From the NCBI GenBank assembly GCA_002450095.1, contig DJYK01000020.1, forward strand, positions 1-64,000: a stretch of DNA of 64,000 nt. Direction: 5' to 3'. Source of the stretch: Mageeibacillus sp. UBA6980 (GTDB taxonomy: Bacteria; Bacillota; Clostridia; Saccharofermentanales; Saccharofermentanaceae). Position 1 is the first letter of the stretch, and the number at the start of each line of letters is the position of its first letter. This document shows positions 18,517 through 27,518 of this stretch, piece after piece. The translations under genes and the position numbers were made by a program. The notes beneath the pieces are model-generated. The model was not told the DNA's origin, did not search any database, and saw nothing but the letters and a program-made list of their open reading frames with translations.

Positions 18517-19367
18517 TATTTCACCTTTTCAAATGTGATTCTTCCGATCCTTCCGCTCCTCAGATCGTCAAGGAACAATCTTGCGAATCTGTCTTCATCT
18601 ATCCTTCCGCCGCTCATAAGGCAGCCCTTCTTTTTACCCATCTGCAAAAAGCGCTCATACGGATCGATATCGCTGTCACATTCACCGTATCTTGCACTCA
18701 TAAGATCGGGGTACATATCCCAAAGCATGTTTACGGCATCGTAAGCAACCTCGATCACATCGGTGACCTCGGCTTTTACGGCACCTGTAGCGGCAAGAAT
18801 GACCTGTGACTTACGGTCACCTAACTTCGGCCATAAGACACCCGGCATATCCATAAGTTCGAGTCTTCCGCCTGTCGGGATCCATTTAGGTGCTCTTGTG
18901 ACACCGGGCTTGTCCCCGGTCACGGCAGCCTTTTTACCCGCCAAAGTATTGATAAGCGTTGATTTACCCGTATTCGGAACTCCGACGACCATAACCCTGA
19001 CGGGTCTTCCGGTCCTCCCCTTTGCCGCAGCCTTATCGAGAGTCTCTTTCATTACGGACATGGTAAGATCCGTAAGTTTATTGATGCTCTTACGGTCGGT
19101 GGCTTCCAAAGACAGAGCATAGGTACCGTTACCCTTAAGACTTCCAACCCATCTTTCGGTATCGGAAGGATCAGCGAGGTCGGCTTTATTAAGGATGACT
19201 ATTCTTTTTTTCTCGCCTATTATCTTGGATAACTCGGGATTGCGCGATGAGAAAGGGATCCTTGCATCACATGTCTCATAAACAAGATCTACCAGGCTGA
19301 GTTTTTCTTTCGTATCGTTAAGGGCTTTACGCATGTGCCCCGGAAACCAGTTAATATCCTGTGCCAT
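18516..19367 (-). CDS. rbgA: Ribosome-assembly GTPase RbgA (YlqF)
   Basis: This 283-residue circularly permuted GTPase carries the G4 motif NKADL (57-61) before the G1 P-loop GVPNTGKSTLIN (about 127-138), with G3 DMPG further on. RbgA works late in 50S subunit maturation. It starts with the family signature INWFPGHMRKAL (5-16). It is separated from rplS, its usual neighbour, by the inserted GH3 gene. Confidence 0.95.
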   Translation of the reverse strand: MAQDINWFPGHMRKALNDTKEKLSLVDLVYETCDARIPFSSRNPELSKIIGEKKRIVILNKADLADPSDTERWVGSLKGNGTYALSLEATDRKSINKLTDLTMSVMKETLDKAAAKGRTGRPVRVMVVGVPNTGKSTLINTLAGKKAAVTGDKPGVTRAPKWIPTGGRLELMDMPGVLWPKLGDRKSQVILAATGAVKAEVTDVIEVAYDAVNMLWDMYPDLMSARYGECDSDIDPYERFLQMGKKKGCLMSGGRIDEDRFARLFLDDLRSGRIGRITFEKVK

Positions 19368-19382
19368 AATTATTCATCACTC

Positions 19383-21791
19383 TTACAAATTGATTATTCT
19401 TGCTGCATTTATCATCAGTTGTTTTCTTGTTACGGTCCCTTCGGCCAAGGCCTTACTGACACAGTCAAAATCAGCCTGACCTCCGGGCATAAACAGGTCG
19501 CCGCCTGCCATGACCACGTTACTCGCCAAAGGATCCGGATAGATTGATCCTTTATCGGAATTATTCATGCTCACAACCCAGTCGGTCATAACCACGCCTT
19601 TAAAACCGAACTCATCTCTTAAGATATCTTCAATAAGACTTCTGCTCTCGGAAGTATGCACTCCGTTAAGAAGATTATAAGATGTCATAACAGCCTTAGG
19701 AGAAGACTTCCTGACGCATATCTCAAAACCTTTAAGGTATATCTCCCTCATCGCTCTCTCGGAAACACGGCTGTTAGACTTATATCTGTTGGTCTCCTGA
19801 TTATTAGCGGCATAATGCTTGATCACAGTGCCTCTTCCCTTATGTGACTGCACCCCGTCAGTAACGGCGGCAGCCATAAGACCGCTGATAAGAGGATCTT
19901 CGGAATAGTATTCGAAGTTCCTGCCGCATCTTATGTCCCTGTGGATATTAAGAGCCGGTGCGAGCCAAAGATCGACGCCGAACATCTCCATCTCGGCTCC
20001 CGCGATATCTCCCATGACAAATGCAAGATCTTTATTCCAGCTCGAAGCAATAGCCGTTCCGATAGGAAGAGCCGTACAATACTGAGTCTTGATTTCTTCC
20101 CCTTTACGGGGCTTCGCGCCTGCCAGTCTCATAAATATCTTGGCAACAAGAGGAAGAAAAGCCTGCATGGTCTCCGGAATGGCAAGATCCGTCGAGATTA
20201 TCTTGCCGTCACGAATGAAATACTCTCGCGACAATCTGACTCCGGCAGGGCCGTCAGCCATTACATACGACTTAATACCCTTATCCTGAAGAAGATGCGT
20301 TGTCTGTCCGGCAGCGCCCGCCACGCTCTTACTCTCGTTTCCGATGACGCTTAACACCCCGGCCCCGGGATCGAAACATCCAATGGAAAGATAGATCAGT
20401 TCCTCATCGGACAGATCTTTAACACCGGATATGTCGATATCAGTGGAAGATCCATAGCGAACTTCAAAACATTCTATGGATGAAGGATCAACGGTAACGA
20501 CCTTTACATCACGATCCGGTTCTAAAGTGCCCCTTGCCGTTACAGGCTTGTAGTCAGTGAACCCGGGATCGTTAAGTACATTTCTTACGCGTCTGACCGT
20601 TACGGTCTCATCAAGTCTCACGATACCGATAACAGTATTATCCCTACTGGAGTTTCCGAGCCTTAAGACATAGTCACCTCTCTCAAGGATATAAGCCTGA
20701 TCGGCTTCGGAATAAGAAGAGATATCCTTCATATCAAACGACAGATCGACACGCTCCATGCCTCCCGGTACCAATTCACCGGTCTTGGCAAAAGCCGCGA
20801 GCATCTGATAAGGCTGATCGAGACGGCCTTCAGGGACGCTTACATAAAGCTGAACCGTCTCCTTGCCTTTAAAACTTCCGGTGTTAAATACATCGGCGCT
20901 TACACTTACGTTACTTCCTTCAACTCCGAACGAAGGATCACTTATCTTAAAACTTGTATAACCGAGCCCGTAACCGAACGGGAAAACAGGAGTCTTACCG
21001 ACTGTATCAAAGTAACGGTATCCGACATATATGCCTTCTTTATAACAGGTATCATTGATCGCTCCGAAGTCGCCTTCTTTACAATAATCGGAACCGGTAC
21101 TCCATGTTGTCGCAAGCTTACCTGACGGATAACTGTTACCCGATATAAGATCGGCAAGAACAAGGCCTGTCTCAACGCCTAATTGGAAAAGAACGAGAAT
21201 GTTTCCTACTTCAAGGACAGGTGTAAGATCAACAGGTCCTCCGGTATTAAGAACAAGAAGGAATCTGTCGAAAGTACGATTGAGTTCAAGAATATCCCTT
21301 ACCTCGGAATCATTAAGAAGGATATCGCCCTTAATATACTCACGGTCGGCGCCCTCCCCTGATATGCGCGATACTACATAGATCGCTATATCACCGGTTC
21401 CGTAAAGCGGGATATCATATTCAGGAGAAAGCATAATCGCGCCCATGCTCTCCATAACGGGGTTAACTCTCTTCTTTCTTGCACGATCCTTAACTGATCT
21501 GACAAAACTTCTGTATGCATCATCTCTGACACGCTCATAACGATCAAGCCAGGAAGAAGTAGTTATGTTAAACCCTCTTTCCTTCAAACCGGATTCAATA
21601 TTTATAAAGAATCTCGAATTGACCTCACCGGAACCCGTACCGCCCTTAATAGTTCCTCTGGCTCCTGAACCATATAAAGCTACGTTACAAGGACGATCCA
21701 CGGGAAAACTCCCGTCAGACTTAAGGAGCACAGTGCATTCGGGAAGCAAAGGCCTTAAAACCTCAATGTGTCTTTTCTCATAATCAAACAT
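19383..21791 (-). CDS. GH3 beta-glucosidase with swapped domain order
   Basis: The 802-residue protein is a glycoside hydrolase family 3 enzyme with its domains in reverse order. The segment normally C-terminal comes first (about 1-300, including VSRISGEGADREY, NTGGPVDL and PSGKLATTW), then the Fn3-like domain (about 305-410, FGYGLGYTSF to KGKETVQLYV). The TIM barrel comes last (about 460-800, MADGPAGVR, KHYAANNQE, MTSYNLLNGVH). The nucleophile is D737 in MTDW. This order is known from Ruminococcus albus and Butyrivibrio beta-glucosidases. There is no signal peptide, so it acts in the cytosol on imported oligosaccharides. A TAAAAT/TATAAT box lies 6-11 bases before the ATG. Confidence 0.92.
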   Translation of the reverse strand: MFDYEKRHIEVLRPLLPECTVLLKSDGSFPVDRPCNVALYGSGARGTIKGGTGSGEVNSRFFINIESGLKERGFNITTSSWLDRYERVRDDAYRSFVRSVKDRARKKRVNPVMESMGAIMLSPEYDIPLYGTGDIAIYVVSRISGEGADREYIKGDILLNDSEVRDILELNRTFDRFLLVLNTGGPVDLTPVLEVGNILVLFQLGVETGLVLADLISGNSYPSGKLATTWSTGSDYCKEGDFGAINDTCYKEGIYVGYRYFDTVGKTPVFPFGYGLGYTSFKISDPSFGVEGSNVSVSADVFNTGSFKGKETVQLYVSVPEGRLDQPYQMLAAFAKTGELVPGGMERVDLSFDMKDISSYSEADQAYILERGDYVLRLGNSSRDNTVIGIVRLDETVTVRRVRNVLNDPGFTDYKPVTARGTLEPDRDVKVVTVDPSSIECFEVRYGSSTDIDISGVKDLSDEELIYLSIGCFDPGAGVLSVIGNESKSVAGAAGQTTHLLQDKGIKSYVMADGPAGVRLSREYFIRDGKIISTDLAIPETMQAFLPLVAKIFMRLAGAKPRKGEEIKTQYCTALPIGTAIASSWNKDLAFVMGDIAGAEMEMFGVDLWLAPALNIHRDIRCGRNFEYYSEDPLISGLMAAAVTDGVQSHKGRGTVIKHYAANNQETNRYKSNSRVSERAMREIYLKGFEICVRKSSPKAVMTSYNLLNGVHTSESRSLIEDILRDEFGFKGVVMTDWVVSMNNSDKGSIYPDPLASNVVMAGGDLFMPGGQADFDCVSKALAEGTVTRKQLMINAARIINL

Positions 21792-21828
21792 ATTCTTATT
21801 TTATTATATTTCCTTCTGTTTTGAACAC

Positions 21829-21858
21829 AAAAATAAGACACCGCCAAAGCGATGTCTT
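21829..21858 (-). terminator. Terminator of the rplS transcript
   Basis: Arms AAGACACCGC (21835-21844) and GCGATGTCTT (21849-21858) pair over ten positions with one mismatch around a CAAA loop. Read on the minus strand they are followed by U5 (21833-21829). The element lies 30 nt after the rplS stop and isolates the GH3 gene from the ribosomal operon. Confidence 0.85.
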
Positions 21859-21888
21859 AAATCATTGTTCGATTGAAACTTCAATAGA

Positions 21889-22230
21889 TCAGAGCTTCTC
21901 CTGAATACGTGCAGCCTTACCCTGTCTGCCTCTGAGGTAATAGAGCTTAGCTCTTCTGACCTTACCCTTACGTACAACCTCGATCTTCTCGATCTTGGGT
22001 GAATTGACAGGCAGTATTCTCTCTACACCTACTCCGTATGAGATACGACGGATCGTCATTGTCTCGGAAAGTCCGCCGCCCTTTCTGGCTATAACATAAC
22101 CTTCAAAGACCTGTATTCTCTCACGAGTTCCCTCCTTGATCTTGAGATAAGCCTTAACATAATCACCGATCTCAACTTCAGGGAAAGTATTCTTAACGTT
22201 CTCGCTCTCGATTACTTTTACTAAATCCAT
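21889..22230 (-). CDS. rplS: 50S ribosomal protein L19
   Basis: The 113-residue protein shows the L19 pattern: VEIGDYVKAYLKIKEGTRERIQVFEGYVIARKG (about 20-52), TIRRISYGVGVERILPVNSP and a basic end RRAKLYYLRGRQGKAARI. It sits at the 30S-50S interface. It is the last gene of the rpsP-khpA-rimM-trmD-rplS run, separated from trmD by 80 nt that could hold an L19 leader, which I could not confirm. Confidence 0.98.
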   Translation of the reverse strand: MDLVKVIESENVKNTFPEVEIGDYVKAYLKIKEGTRERIQVFEGYVIARKGGGLSETMTIRRISYGVGVERILPVNSPKIEKIEVVRKGKVRRAKLYYLRGRQGKAARIQEKL

Positions 22231-22310
22231 TATGAGTTTCCTCCTTCTCCTGCAGACGTTCGTGCAACCAAATTATTACAGAGGACCGCCCTGATAGCCA
22301 AATTAAAATA

Positions 22311-23054
22311 TCATAAAGTCCTTCTTAAGGCAAGCATTTTCTCCCATTCGGACTCTGATATATCCAATTCATCAAGCATATCCGGTCTTTTTATCCATGT
22401 CTCGACCAGAGAAGATATCCTTCTGTACTCCTCTATTGCGGCATCATTACCGGATAAGAGCACTTCCGGAACCTTAATACCGTTCCATTCAGACGGCATG
22501 GTAAACGACTTTCCTTCGAGTGTTCCGCCCATATGCGATTCATCCGTAAACGCTTCCTCATTCGGAAGAACGCCATCTATCATTCGTGAAACCGAATCCA
22601 TTACCACGCATGCCGCAAGCTCTCCGCCAGTAAGCACATAATCGCCGATGGAGATCTCTTCGTCGCAGATAAGATCTATCGCTCTGCTGTCTATACCTTC
22701 ATAATGGCCGCAGATTATGCAAAGACGCTTTTTACGGCTCAATTCTACAGCCTTCTTCTGATCGAATACATGTCCCTTTGGACTCATATACACTGTATAA
22801 GGTCTGTCGTCATCATTATCAAAAAGACTGTTCCATGAATCATAAACGGATCTGGCCGTTATAAGAAGCCCGGTTCCGCCTCCGTAAACGGTGTCATCAA
22901 CTTTCCCGTAGGAATTACCGCAGTAATCTCTGATATTAACGGTATTAACGCTGATGATGCCTTTCTTAACCGCACGCCCCGTAATACTGGCATTGATATT
23001 ATTCTCAATCTGTTCGGGAAACAGTGTAAGTACGTCAAACCTCATAGAGTTCAT
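22311..23054 (-). CDS. trmD: tRNA (guanine-N1-)-methyltransferase
   Basis: The 247-residue SPOUT methyltransferase methylates G37 of tRNAs. It has the trefoil-knot motifs MSPKGHVFDQ (about 90), ICGHYEGIDSRAID (about 113-126) and EISIGDYVLTGGELA (about 132-146). The start at 23054 overlaps rimM by 20 nt and has GAAGGA just upstream within rimM. Order and orientation match the conserved rpsP-rimM-trmD-rplS cluster. Confidence 0.97.
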   Translation of the reverse strand: MNSMRFDVLTLFPEQIENNINASITGRAVKKGIISVNTVNIRDYCGNSYGKVDDTVYGGGTGLLITARSVYDSWNSLFDNDDDRPYTVYMSPKGHVFDQKKAVELSRKKRLCIICGHYEGIDSRAIDLICDEEISIGDYVLTGGELAACVVMDSVSRMIDGVLPNEEAFTDESHMGGTLEGKSFTMPSEWNGIKVPEVLLSGNDAAIEEYRRISSLVETWIKRPDMLDELDISESEWEKMLALRRTL

Positions 23055-23565
23055 ACAATCCTTCAGGAAGTCTGCACTTGATTATGGAGTCGGAAGGTCT
23101 TACATCATAGAAGATATCTTTTACAAAAGGAACGAGAAGATCCTGTTTACCTTCTCTTTTGATCATCACGATATACTGAACACCGGACTTATAAACGTCT
23201 TTTACCGTACCGATATCGCCTCTTATATCATCGAAGACACTGATACCTTTAAGGTCTTCAATAAAGAAACTGCCCTCTTTAAGTTTTACGGCATTCTCCC
23301 TGTCAACAGACAGGAAACGGCCTCTTAACGATTCGGCCTTATCCCTGTCCTCGACTCCGATAAACTTTACAAGAACTCGGTCTCTGTCTATCCTGGCGCT
23401 TTTGATCTCGATCAAAGACTCGTTACCGGCATCCTCGTCACAAAGATATGCTTTTTTCAGTTTAAGAAAACGACGGGCATCATCCGTCAGAGGGAAGACT
23501 TTCACTTCGCCTCTGACGCCGTGCGCCGTCGTAATTTTACCTATTATTAGTCGATTATCCGTCAT
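23035..23565 (-). CDS. rimM: 16S rRNA processing protein RimM
   Basis: The 176-residue protein begins with the RimM N-domain IGKITTAHGVRGEVKVFPLTD (8-28) and ends with the PRC-barrel domain containing LLVPFVKDIFYDV. It binds S19 and assists 30S head assembly. It overlaps khpA by 4 nt and trmD by 20 nt. Confidence 0.95.
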   Translation of the reverse strand: MTDNRLIIGKITTAHGVRGEVKVFPLTDDARRFLKLKKAYLCDEDAGNESLIEIKSARIDRDRVLVKFIGVEDRDKAESLRGRFLSVDRENAVKLKEGSFFIEDLKGISVFDDIRGDIGTVKDVYKSGVQYIVMIKREGKQDLLVPFVKDIFYDVRPSDSIIKCRLPEGLYELYEV

Positions 23566-23789
23566 CCGACGATATCTACTACAACCCTCTTGCCGGTCTT
23601 CAGATACTTGGCCTTCATGATCGAACGGATAGCCTGTGCTCTTTTACCGTTCTTACCGATGATCTTACCCATATCCTCAGGTGCAACGCTCAACTCGAAG
23701 ATGATCGTGTTACCACGCTCGGTCTTCTTGACCTGAACATCATCCGGACTGCTTACGAGGGACTTAGCCATGTAAGTAAGTAATTCCAT
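23562..23789 (-). CDS. khpA: KH-domain RNA-binding protein KhpA
   Basis: The 75-residue protein is a single KH domain with the GxxG loop in GKIIGKNGKRAQAIR (about 42-56). KhpA, with KhpB, binds RNA and affects cell elongation and division in Bacillota. It lies between rpsP and rimM, its conserved position. Confidence 0.93.
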   Translation of the reverse strand: MELLTYMAKSLVSSPDDVQVKKTERGNTIIFELSVAPEDMGKIIGKNGKRAQAIRSIMKAKYLKTGKRVVVDIVG

Positions 23790-23799
23790 TTATTCCACC

Positions 23800-24042
23800 T
23801 CAGATAATGCCCTGCTTCTTCAAAAGTGCGCGAACAGTATCAGTAGGCTGTGCACCGTTACCGATCCACTTCTTAGCGGCATCTGCATCAATGGAAACCT
23901 GATCTTCTTCAACCATAGGATTGTAAGTACCGATCTCCTCGATGAAACGTCCGTTTCTCGGGTATCTCGAATCAGCTACTACTACTCTGTAGAAAGGAGC
24001 CTTCTTCTTACCCAATCTCTTCAAACGAATCTTTACTGCCAT
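23800..24042 (-). CDS. rpsP: 30S ribosomal protein S16
   Basis: The 80-residue protein begins MAVKIRLKRLGKKKAPFYR and contains ADSRYPRNGRFIEEIGTYNP, the S16 signature. It is a primary 30S assembly protein. A strong GGAGG precedes the start, and it follows ffh by about 60 nt. Confidence 0.98.
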   Translation of the reverse strand: MAVKIRLKRLGKKKAPFYRVVVADSRYPRNGRFIEEIGTYNPMVEEDQVSIDADAAKKWIGNGAQPTDTVRALLKKQGII

Positions 24043-24104
24043 TTTGTTTTTCCTCCAAAAAATTTAATTTCTTTTTATTGATTAACCCGAAAGGGATAGA
24101 TCAC

Positions 24105-25484
24105 TTAAAACAAACCTCTTTTGCCGAAGCCTCCAAAGCCGCCGAGTCCGCCGAACTTTCCTCCCGGGAAGCCCTTGGGAAGTTTTAATCCGCCTTTGCT
24201 GAACTGCTTCATCATCTTGGCGCTCTGCTCGTATTGCCTGATAAGATTGTTAACATCCTGAACAGTCGTACCGGATCCCGCTGCGATCCTCTTTCTCCTG
24301 GAAGCATTGAGAACATTAGGATTCTTACGCTCTTTCTTGGTCATGGAGCGAATGATCGCGATATTCCTGTTCATTACGATCTCGCCGTCATCGAGCTGTT
24401 CATCGGTAACCTTACCGGAAAGTCCCGGCATCATACCTAGGATATCCTTCATTGACCCCATTTTCTTCATCTGTTCAAACTGAGAGAGAAGATCATTGAG
24501 ATCATACTTATTAGACATCATCTTCTCGAGAGACTTCTGAGCTTCCTCTTCATCGATGGTCTGAGAGGCTTTCTCTATTAAGGACATGACATCACCCATA
24601 CCGAGGATCCTGTCAGCCATTCTGCCCGGGTGGAACACTTCGATCTTATCGATCTTCTCACCTACGCAGATATACTTTATGGGCTTACCGGTCATCTTTC
24701 TGATAGACAAAGCGGCACCGCCTCTGGCATCACCGTCGAGCTTTGTCATGATAAAGCCGTCCATGCCGATCGCCTCTTCAAAAGCCATCGCAACATTAAC
24801 GGCTTCCTGACCGATCATGGCATCGACAACGAGAAGTTTCTCATCAGGTTTAACAGCAGCGTTGATTGCCTTAAGCTCATCCATCATCTCGTCATCGATA
24901 ACGGTACGTCCTGCAGTATCGACGATCAGATAATTGCAAAGCATATACTTGGCTCTGTCTATACCTTCTTTGGCTATCTTAACAGCGTCCTTCTCATCAG
25001 GATTGATATAGCTCTCGATACCGACACTGTCGGCTAAGACTTTAAGCTGCTCTGCAGCCGCAGGTCTGTGAACGTCAACCGATACGACCATCGGCTTCTT
25101 GCCGTCTTTTTTCAATATATTTGCAAGCTTAACCGCAGTCGTGGTCTTACCGGCACCCTGAAGACCATAGAGCATTACTACGGTAAATCCGGAAGAAGAA
25201 GCAGCGATCTTTGAGTTTATCTCACCCAAAAGCTCGGTCAAGGAGGAATGAACTATCTTAACTATCTGCTGTCCGGGAGTAAAACTGCCTTCGATATCCG
25301 CATTAAGGCACTTCTCCTGCATATCCTTGACGAAGTCCTTGGTAACCTGATAGTTAACATCGGCCTCGAGAAGAGCCATCCTTATCTGCTTCATCATATC
25401 CTTGATATCAGCTTCGGTTACGCGTGCTTTGCCGCGCATTGAAGCTGTTATCTTCTGAAGCTTTGAAGAAAGGCTTTCAAACAT
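24105..25484 (-). CDS. ffh: Signal recognition particle protein Ffh
   Basis: The 459-residue SRP54 GTPase has an N domain (1-90), a G domain with P-loop GLQGAGKTTTAVKLA (about 107-121), DTAGR (about 190) and TKLDGDARGG (about 247), and a C-terminal methionine-rich M domain ending in a glycine-rich tail. It recognises signal sequences with 4.5S RNA and delivers ribosomes to FtsY. It is 6 nt downstream of ylxM and upstream of rpsP. Confidence 0.97.
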   Translation of the reverse strand: MFESLSSKLQKITASMRGKARVTEADIKDMMKQIRMALLEADVNYQVTKDFVKDMQEKCLNADIEGSFTPGQQIVKIVHSSLTELLGEINSKIAASSSGFTVVMLYGLQGAGKTTTAVKLANILKKDGKKPMVVSVDVHRPAAAEQLKVLADSVGIESYINPDEKDAVKIAKEGIDRAKYMLCNYLIVDTAGRTVIDDEMMDELKAINAAVKPDEKLLVVDAMIGQEAVNVAMAFEEAIGMDGFIMTKLDGDARGGAALSIRKMTGKPIKYICVGEKIDKIEVFHPGRMADRILGMGDVMSLIEKASQTIDEEEAQKSLEKMMSNKYDLNDLLSQFEQMKKMGSMKDILGMMPGLSGKVTDEQLDDGEIVMNRNIAIIRSMTKKERKNPNVLNASRRKRIAAGSGTTVQDVNNLIRQYEQSAKMMKQFSKGGLKLPKGFPGGKFGGLGGFGGFGKRGLF

Positions 25485-25490
25485 TAAGTG

Positions 25491-25817
25491 TTACTCCTCT
25501 ATTTCTTCGGAAAGCTTTGATAAAACTTCCCTTGCATCCTTATATTCTCCGTTATCGATAAGGTCGATTGCCTCTTTAACAGTTTCTCTTTGCTCGAGAA
25601 ACCTCTTAACGAGACCTAACTTGTCTTCATAGTCGTTAAGCTGCTTCAAGCCGCGCTTGACCGTATCGTGGACTCCCTGTCTTGATATCTCCTCTTCTTC
25701 GGCGATCTCTGCAAGCGAGAGATCATCGTTAAGGTACATATCAAGCGTGAGCCTTGTCTTATCAGTAAGAAGATTACCGTAAAAATCCAGTAAAAGACTG
25801 TCTTCGTAGGATTTCAT
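25491..25817 (-). CDS. ylxM: YlxM-family SRP-associated helix-turn-helix protein
   Basis: The 108-residue protein has a sigma-70 region 4-like HTH (LSLAEIAEEEEISRQGVHDTVKRG, about 33-56) and the family opening LLLDFYGNLLTDKTR. YlxM modulates SRP function and is usually encoded just before ffh, as here. GGGAGG precedes the ATG, and the gene heads the SRP/ribosome operon. Confidence 0.93.
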   Translation of the reverse strand: MKSYEDSLLLDFYGNLLTDKTRLTLDMYLNDDLSLAEIAEEEEISRQGVHDTVKRGLKQLNDYEDKLGLVKRFLEQRETVKEAIDLIDNGEYKDAREVLSKLSEEIEE

Positions 25818-25882
25818 GAGCTACCTCCCGTCTATAAGACCTTGAGCATAATATTATAAGAACGATGTTCTGTCAAGTATTT

Positions 25883-26347
25883 TTACTTGTCGGAATATCT
25901 TATCAGGTTCATACAGGTCCTGTTATCTCCGAATCCGAGGCTCTCATAGAGAGGTCTTCCCGATTCGGTCGCATCCAGGCTGATCTCAGTCGCACCCCGA
26001 TCCCATGCATCCTCTATCAGCATCTGAACCATCTTACGGGCAATCCCCTGTCTTCTGTAGTCTTTATTTGTATAGACATTCATGAGGTGAGCGCGCTTAC
26101 CGGTCGGATGCGCGAATGTCGGCATTATCCACATATAACTCATAGATGCGCAGGCAATAACTTTACCATCATCCAGAACAAGAACCGTTGTCTGATCACC
26201 GTTAAGGAAATAATCCCTTGAGCAACTAATAAGCTCCTCGTCATACTGATAGTCATCATCAAGGTCATTTACTATCCTTAACATCTCGAGACGGCTGCTC
26301 ATAAGAAGCTCGATATCTTCAGATCCTGCAATTTTGTACTCAATCAT
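25883..26347 (-). CDS. GNAT-family N-acetyltransferase
   Basis: The 154-residue protein has the GNAT acetyl-CoA-binding motif A as NVYTNKDYRRQGIARKMVQ (about 93-111, with the RxxGIA loop) and a C-terminal GRPLYESLGF. The acceptor substrate cannot be read from sequence. It is the last of three consecutive acetyltransferase genes on this strand, and GGGAG precedes the start. Confidence 0.88.
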   Translation of the reverse strand: MIEYKIAGSEDIELLMSSRLEMLRIVNDLDDDYQYDEELISCSRDYFLNGDQTTVLVLDDGKVIACASMSYMWIMPTFAHPTGKRAHLMNVYTNKDYRRQGIARKMVQMLIEDAWDRGATEISLDATESGRPLYESLGFGDNRTCMNLIRYSDK

Positions 26348-26402
26348 TACTTTTCTCCCAATCTTCTTTGGTCAGCAGATTTATCAGTTTCTATAACTTC
26401 TC

Positions 26403-27518
26403 TCATCTTTCATTCCTCAATATCGAATAGTACTTTCTTCCTTCATACTTACCGTCAATCAGGAAATAATCTCTTAATGTACCTTCATAAGTAAACCCGC
26501 ACTTATCGATCACTTTATTGGATGCTGTGTTCGCGGGTCTGACGCATATCTGAACTTTATTAAAGCCTATCTTATCAAATCCGTAATCTATCACTGCCTT
26601 GCAGGCTTCCGTCGCGTATCCTCTGCCCTGGTACGCTTTCCCGATGCAGTACTCGATCTCACCGAAATTATTATGCGTATCCACAAGAAAGTATGCGATC
26701 TGTCCGATGCACTCTCCGGATTCCTTCTCGAATACACCCCACCTGAAATGGCATCCGCTCTGATAATTTCTGATAAAAGTCCCAAGAAGCCTGTCCACTT
26801 CATCTAAGGTCTTATACGCAGGCTCCCCGTACATCCCCTGAACATACTCATCCGAGATCCAGTTTCTCATCATGGACTTCGCATCTTCACTTCGGAAAGC
26901 TCGTATAAGAAGTCTGTCAGTCTCGATATCTTGTGCACCGCAAAGATTGATTGATTCTGCTTCAGATATTTCTTCCTTGGACTCACGAATGAGTTTAACT
27001 GCCTCATCTACCGGGATGCATGCAGCATATCTTCCGGGCCACATTGACTCATTATAGAATCGATAAGTCTCCTCGGCGGTCATATAATCATTCGACCTTG
27101 TAGAATTGCAGTATGCGGGAACGATCATATCGAATCCGTGCTCGAATCCGCTCTTAATAGTTGCATCCATGCAGTAATCCGTCTGAAGGCCGACTGTTAT
27201 CAGCTTTTCGACATTCTTCGCTCTCAAGTAACGAAGCAGTCCGCTTGTTCTATTGAAAGCGCTGTTAACATTCTTATCGAATATCCTCTCACCTTCCAAA
27301 GGCGCAAATCCTTCATAGATCTCAAAAGCCTCATCGCCGAATGAGAATCCTGTACCGGGACCGTCATCGTGTCGTACAAAGATAACCTCGATTCCATTTG
27401 TTCTTGCCTCTGTAATTAATAAAGAGACGTTATTCTTAAACTCTTCGAAGGCATAGAGCCTTTCATCAGTAATACCATTCTGAGCATCAACTACAAGTAA
27501 GACTATGTTTCCCATCAC
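26403..27518 (-). CDS. Isochorismatase-like cysteine hydrolase fused to a GNAT acetyltransferase
   Basis: The 371-residue protein joins two enzymes. Residues 1-190 form an isochorismatase/nicotinamidase-type hydrolase with the triad D11 (VVDAQNG), K82 (FDKNVNSAF) and C116 (TDYCMDAT). Residues 195-371 form a RimJ/RimL-type GNAT domain (ETDRLLIRAF, AYQGRGYATEA, NTASNKVIDKCGF). Both active sites look intact. The start is a GTG at 27518 with GGAG 8 bases before it; an ATG follows at 27515. It overlaps the preceding GNAT gene by 4 nt. The substrate is unknown; hydrolysis of a C-N or vinyl-ether bond followed by acetylation is possible. Confidence 0.88.
   Translation of the reverse strand: MMGNIVLLVVDAQNGITDERLYAFEEFKNNVSLLITEARTNGIEVIFVRHDDGPGTGFSFGDEAFEIYEGFAPLEGERIFDKNVNSAFNRTSGLLRYLRAKNVEKLITVGLQTDYCMDATIKSGFEHGFDMIVPAYCNSTRSNDYMTAEETYRFYNESMWPGRYAACIPVDEAVKLIRESKEEISEAESINLCGAQDIETDRLLIRAFRSEDAKSMMRNWISDEYVQGMYGEPAYKTLDEVDRLLGTFIRNYQSGCHFRWGVFEKESGECIGQIAYFLVDTHNNFGEIEYCIGKAYQGRGYATEACKAVIDYGFDKIGFNKVQICVRPANTASNKVIDKCGFTYEGTLRDYFLIDGKYEGRKYYSILRNER

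Noticed and set aside
21792..21808. Seventh possible leaderless start, at the GH3 gene.
   Set aside because: Overlapping TATAAT and TAAAAT boxes give spacings of 11 or 6 bases, and no -35 decides between them, so the case is ambiguous.
22231..22310. Possible L19 leader RNA upstream of rplS.
   Set aside because: The 80-base gap has no hairpin I could pair convincingly by eye; a covariance-model search would be needed to decide.
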